A stretch of 34,036 nucleotides of DNA, from positions 1 through 34,036 of the forward strand of contig CALWLS010000014.1 of assembly GCA_944381575.1 (NCBI GenBank), in the 5' to 3' direction. The translations under genes were made by a program, and so were the position numbers. This stretch comes from an uncultured Lachnospiraceae bacterium. Lineage in GTDB: Bacteria; Bacillota; Clostridia; Lachnospirales; Lachnospiraceae. Position 1 is the stretch's first letter; each line of letters opens with the position of its first letter. The notes under the pieces are model-generated. The model saw nothing but the letters and a program-made list of their open reading frames with translations. It was not told the DNA's origin and ran no database searches. Positions 30,986 through 34,036 of this stretch are shown here, one piece after another.

Positions 30986-32905
30986 ATGATAAAAAGACAT
31001 TATCCTCCGGATTCCAAAAGATCCCTTAACATCATATGGAACGCCGCGGGAAACTATGATTTCGATCCGCCGTTTTTGGCGTTTCACTCAAACGGACAGC
31101 CCGATCTGTATTTTGACATGGTCATAGGCCTTGCGGAAAAATGGCTCGATATGGATATGCTCACGGCCTTTTTTGACAGCTTTTCCTATTCCCGGGACTA
31201 TGCCGAATATGACGAGTTCATCTGGCTTGCCATCGAATCAGCGGTCTATGCCAAAGAGCTTCCTGAAAGGCCTGCCCTTAAGTTCCTAAGGCTCTCCCAT
31301 GCCGAGGAATTTTTCAAGGTGCAGCAGACTCTTTCAAAGCAGCAGATGGAGCTCATGAGCATGCCTGTCTATACCCAGCTTGAAGCCCGCTGGGCCGCTG
31401 TAAGCGGCAGGAGGCTTCCGGTCATGACCGCAAAACAGAAGGCAATGTATGAAGCCCTTGCCCTCGACGGCACCGTAGGTACTGAGGAGCTTATACTTAA
31501 AATGCAGTCATTTTTAGGCACATTTTTCGGCTTCACCTTTGATGAAAATGATTACCGTAAGAAGTCTCCCCGCGGACTTTGGCTGAAAAAGCTCTGGGGC
31601 CGCAAGCAGGGCCAGCTTAAGAATCAGGACAAGCTCATCGTCCGCACCGGAACCGGTACCGGAGACGCCAAAAACGCAGTGCATCTGAATCAAGAATCAG
31701 GCTTCAGACAGGATAATAAGGACGCCGAGGCCGTAAAGGCCTATATAGAGGGCTGCTTTGGCCCGTCGATATTCAGTGACGGCGAGCTTAAGGATATTGA
31801 AAATGACCTTTGCCGCGGAAACGACCTCGGGCTTAAGCTGTGGTTTTCCAGAGCAGCTTCAGATAAGGATAAAAACATTTCTGCAGCAAAAGCTCCTGTT
31901 GATGGCAGCTCCGGTACGGGGAATGCGGGCTCAGGCCATACTGGAACTAACACTAACACTGATACTAACACTGACGCCTTTATTGGCAGCAGCTCCGGCA
32001 TTGGCACTGATACCTCGAAAAGATCCGTGGATCCCGGTATTTCAAAAGAGGTCCGCATAGTTAGAACCAGCGCGGCTGCCCAGCGCGACAGGAACCTTGA
32101 GTATCTTAAGACTCATTCCCTGCAGGTAAGGGAGAATATCAAGAAGCTCTCCGCTGAGATCGAGGTGCTTATATCCACATTTTTAAAGCATCTGCCGGAA
32201 AAGGCCGTCAGCGGAAGGCTGTACACCCCTGCTGCATACAGGCTGCCCCTTTTTAATGACAGCAGGATATTTCTGCGTGAGGGAGACGAGGCGGAAAACT
32301 GCCTCATGGCAGACATACTGCTGGACGCCTCCCAGTCGCGTATGAACTCCCAGGAGCTTATATCCTCGGAGGCATACATAATAGCTGAAAGCATGGAAAA
32401 AGCCGGCATCCCGGTCCGTGTACTTTCCTTCAGGAGCCTCAGAGGATACACCGTCCTTGAGGAACTTAAATCCTATAAGGATAAACGGTCCACCGGCGTA
32501 ACAGGCTACTATGCCGCCGGCTGGAACCGCGATGCCCTTGCCATCAAGGCGGCAGGTCATCTTATAAAGGAAGATCTGAAAAAGGACGCTGTAAAGCAGC
32601 ATATGCTGCTCATCCTTACGGATGCAAGCCCTAATGATTCCACTCCTCTCGCTCCGGAGGCCGGAAAAACCAGAGGCAGAAATTATGAGGGTCTCGCTCC
32701 CGTGGAGGACGCCCGCAGGGCAGTGAACGCCTTAAGGGCTGACGGCATTTACACCGCCGCGATATTCCACGGAGCCTCAAGCCACCTTGAAAACCTGTAC
32801 CAGATCTACGGTAAGGAGTATGTAAGAATAAGGAGCCTTGCCCAACTGGCCCCTGGAGTCATAAGCCTGCTGCAGATGCTGCTTACTGAAACTGAGGCTA
32901 AGTAA
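30986..32905 (+). CDS. VWA-domain protein, partner of the MoxR ATPase
   Basis: A 639-residue protein with a helical N-terminal part (1 to about 250), a low-complexity Ser/Thr/Gly/Asn linker (about 300-345, including TNTNTDTNTD) and a C-terminal von Willebrand A domain (about 430-639). The metal-ion-dependent adhesion site is complete: DASQS in ILLDASQSRMNS, then GWNRDALAIKAAG, and TDASPND. It resembles CobT/NorD/ViaA-type partners of MoxR ATPases, which link an AAA+ ring to a client such as a metalloenzyme. It is cytosolic (no signal or membrane segment). The ribosome site is weak (GGATAAATATA-ATG), so translation is probably coupled to the MoxR gene 21 bases upstream. The client is unknown. 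Confidence 0.85.
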   Translation: MIKRHYPPDSKRSLNIIWNAAGNYDFDPPFLAFHSNGQPDLYFDMVIGLAEKWLDMDMLTAFFDSFSYSRDYAEYDEFIWLAIESAVYAKELPERPALKFLRLSHAEEFFKVQQTLSKQQMELMSMPVYTQLEARWAAVSGRRLPVMTAKQKAMYEALALDGTVGTEELILKMQSFLGTFFGFTFDENDYRKKSPRGLWLKKLWGRKQGQLKNQDKLIVRTGTGTGDAKNAVHLNQESGFRQDNKDAEAVKAYIEGCFGPSIFSDGELKDIENDLCRGNDLGLKLWFSRAASDKDKNISAAKAPVDGSSGTGNAGSGHTGTNTNTDTNTDAFIGSSSGIGTDTSKRSVDPGISKEVRIVRTSAAAQRDRNLEYLKTHSLQVRENIKKLSAEIEVLISTFLKHLPEKAVSGRLYTPAAYRLPLFNDSRIFLREGDEAENCLMADILLDASQSRMNSQELISSEAYIIAESMEKAGIPVRVLSFRSLRGYTVLEELKSYKDKRSTGVTGYYAAGWNRDALAIKAAGHLIKEDLKKDAVKQHMLLILTDASPNDSTPLAPEAGKTRGRNYEGLAPVEDARRAVNALRADGIYTAAIFHGASSHLENLYQIYGKEYVRIRSLAQLAPGVISLLQMLLTETEAK

Positions 32906-33287
32906 CTCACGCTTTTTCGCTGCACATGATCACGCTTACGGCGGTCTCCGTACGCCTTAGGTTTAATGCCCATGTTCACGACAGATCCTGAATACTTAGA
33001 ATTCACCCTCTCCTGGCATACTTAAGGTTTCCTTCTTTTAAAGCCTGCGGGGCCTTGATTTTCGGGCTTCCTCAGTTTGAAAAGTATAATATAATACCAT
33101 GCAGGCTCGGAAGTATGCTGGCATTGCCTCATTATCACAGCGGCTCTTAATGACAATGTACTGACGGTATGCGGACATTTATAAAATTACTTTTAACAAC
33201 ATTTTCTACATTAATAAACTTCTAAGCATTTTTAGTTGCTTATTATTCAAATATTTATTTGCAGATTATCTTGGAGGAAAGTATATC
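32906..33287. other. Intergenic stretch without recognised features
   Basis: 382 bases between the VWA gene and the Cys-rich protein. Only short inverted repeats are seen, such as AAGCC/GGCTT around 33040-33072; the right half is AT-rich and probably holds the promoter of the next gene (TTAACA, 16 bases, TAAACT near 33198 is a weak candidate). No rRNA, tRNA, tmRNA or RNase P signature was found. Confidence 0.4.
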
Positions 33288-33695
33288 ATGAGTAAGTATT
33301 CAGATAAGGCCATAGCCTTAAGGAACGATCCAAACGTACATTATAACTGCGCTCAGTCCGTCGTAATAACCTTTGCCGAGGACGCCGGGCTCACTGATGA
33401 GCAGGCATTTAACGTAGCGGCCAATTTCGGCTCCGGCATGAAAATGGCAAGCGTATGCGGAGCCATGACCGGCGGCCTCATGGTCCTTGGACTCTTCGGA
33501 CTCAACAGCCCGGACATCATGAACGCCTACTACGGAGCCCTCAAGAAAAACCACAGCTCATTTATGTGCGCCGACCTCTTAAGGATCAACAAGGAAGCCG
33601 GCGGAGAGAAAAAGCCGCACTGCGACCGCATGGTATACGAGTGCGTGGAGCTTGTCGAGAGCATCTTAAGGGAAAAGATGATCATAACTGACTGA
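33288..33695 (+). CDS. C_GCAxxG_C_C family Cys-rich protein
   Basis: A 135-residue protein matching the C-GCAxxG-C-C family, named for its spaced cysteines. Cys21 is in YNCAQSV, Cys57 in SGMKMASVCGAMTGGLMVLG (the GxMxxGxxCGAxxGG core), Cys94 in FMCADLL, and Cys112 and Cys119 in HCDRMVYECV. Such proteins probably bind a metal or Fe-S centre or take part in redox work and are common in anaerobes, but function is not established. The hydrophobic core (53-72) may be a buried helix rather than a membrane span. A strong GGAGGAAAG ribosome site supports the start. It is monocistronic, with a terminator at 33709. Confidence 0.88.
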   Translation: MSKYSDKAIALRNDPNVHYNCAQSVVITFAEDAGLTDEQAFNVAANFGSGMKMASVCGAMTGGLMVLGLFGLNSPDIMNAYYGALKKNHSSFMCADLLRINKEAGGEKKPHCDRMVYECVELVESILREKMIITD

Positions 33696-33708
33696 TGATC
33701 TAAAAAAA

Positions 33709-33754
33709 GGCCCGCTTCAGCTATTATTCATCACAACAGCTGAGGCGGGTCTTT
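33709..33754 (+). terminator. Terminator after the C_GCAxxG_C_C gene
   Basis: GGCCCGC-TTCAGCT pairs with AGCTGA-GGCGGGTC around a 17-nt loop, followed by a short TTT. Located 14 bases past the stop. Confidence 0.7.
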
Positions 33755-33782
33755 GAATGACCGCTTTTTTAGATATTTTTCT

Positions 33783-33951
33783 AAATAGAACCGTGCAAAA
33801 TTAGTGACCTTACCGCTTTTCAGACGATTCTCCATATATAACCGTACGAATTAAGCATCATGTACGGACTGAATTTACAGATCCTTTAATACAGGTGTAT
33901 TTCATTTAATAAAATACACCTCTGAAAACAGTTTTCAATATATAACCGTAC
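33783..33951. repeat. Three copies of an AACCGT-containing direct repeat
   Basis: AAATAGAACCGTGC (33783), ATATATAACCGTAC (33834) and ATATATAACCGTAC (33938); the last two are identical over 14 bases. A weaker ATATTTTAACCGCA occurs at 33996. Confidence 0.55.
33893..33921. repeat. Perfect 10-bp inverted repeat
   Basis: AGGTGTATTT, 9-nt loop, AAATACACCT, between the second and third AACCGT repeats. No T-run on either strand. Confidence 0.55.
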
Positions 33952-34036
33952 TGTTCAAAATAAACTGAACCCTAAGTAGTGGACACGAAGAAAAAATATT
34001 TTAACCGCATTATCAGAACAAACCCATACAGTGGAC
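33952..34036. other. Possible insertion-sequence end at the window edge
   Basis: TGAACCCTAAGTAGTGGACA (33966-33985) resembles the terminal repeats of IS3/IS150-type elements, which often read TGAAC...GTTGGACA. A second AGTGGAC closes the window. No transposase codons are visible, so this is a weak call made on the end sequence alone. Confidence 0.2.

Noticed and set aside
32806-33006. 66-residue minus-strand frame
   Set aside because: It overlaps the end of the VWA gene, has no ribosome site, and its composition is not gene-like.
1-34036. CRISPR array or phage/defence cluster
   Set aside because: No regularly spaced repeats with unique spacers and no integrase, capsid or nuclease genes were found; the repeats present have two to six diverged copies.

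Overview
The window looks like a chromosomal stretch from an anaerobic Clostridia-type Firmicute, most likely Lachnospiraceae. The grounds are AGGAGG-type ribosome sites, proB without a PUA domain, a P-protein-type pheA, a C_GCAxxG_C_C family protein, cell-wall-binding repeats, a propionate-CoA-transferase-like enzyme and a LarA-like gene. The species assignment is inference; no rRNA is present.

Layout. 1-4830 (minus): a truncated LarA-like (DUF2088) gene, two unrecognised genes (353 and 129 aa), an alpha/beta hydrolase and a family I CoA-transferase. 4884-8048 (minus): the proline genes proB, proA, proC. 8444-9328 (plus): serine O-acetyltransferase. 9329-9858: a gene-free, repeat-bearing stretch, followed by tRNA-Gly(UCC) on the minus strand. 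10163-16199: mostly unlinked genes: a secreted repeat protein, a MerR regulator, dapF, beta-carbonic anhydrase, an HD protein, a fold-III PLP decarboxylase and a cyclophilin. 16261-17445 (minus): a DAACS-family symporter.

The centrepiece is a minus-strand operon from about 27010 down to 17526: DAHP synthase, tyrA, aroB, aroA, aroC, pheA, an aroE-aroK fusion, aroQ, a flavin reductase and an 81-aa protein. It encodes every step from PEP plus erythrose-4-phosphate to chorismate, then on to prephenate, phenylpyruvate and 4-hydroxyphenylpyruvate. Its leader has a strong promoter, a 22-codon peptide ORF holding five Tyr and three Phe codons within ten codons, and mutually exclusive antiterminator and terminator stems just before the first gene. 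This is the layout of ribosome-mediated attenuation sensing Tyr/Phe. The DAHP synthase carries Ser where the family has its metal-binding Cys. Several intergenic junctions in this operon are built from short tandem duplications that copy the stop codon.

27256-32905 (plus): cstA, a large three-way-junction inverted repeat, and then a membrane protein, a MoxR-type AAA+ ATPase with an unusual Walker A ending (GKN) and a VWA-domain protein. 33288-33695 (plus): a Cys-rich C_GCAxxG_C_C protein. The last 340 bases hold a terminator, repeats and a possible insertion-sequence end at the window edge.
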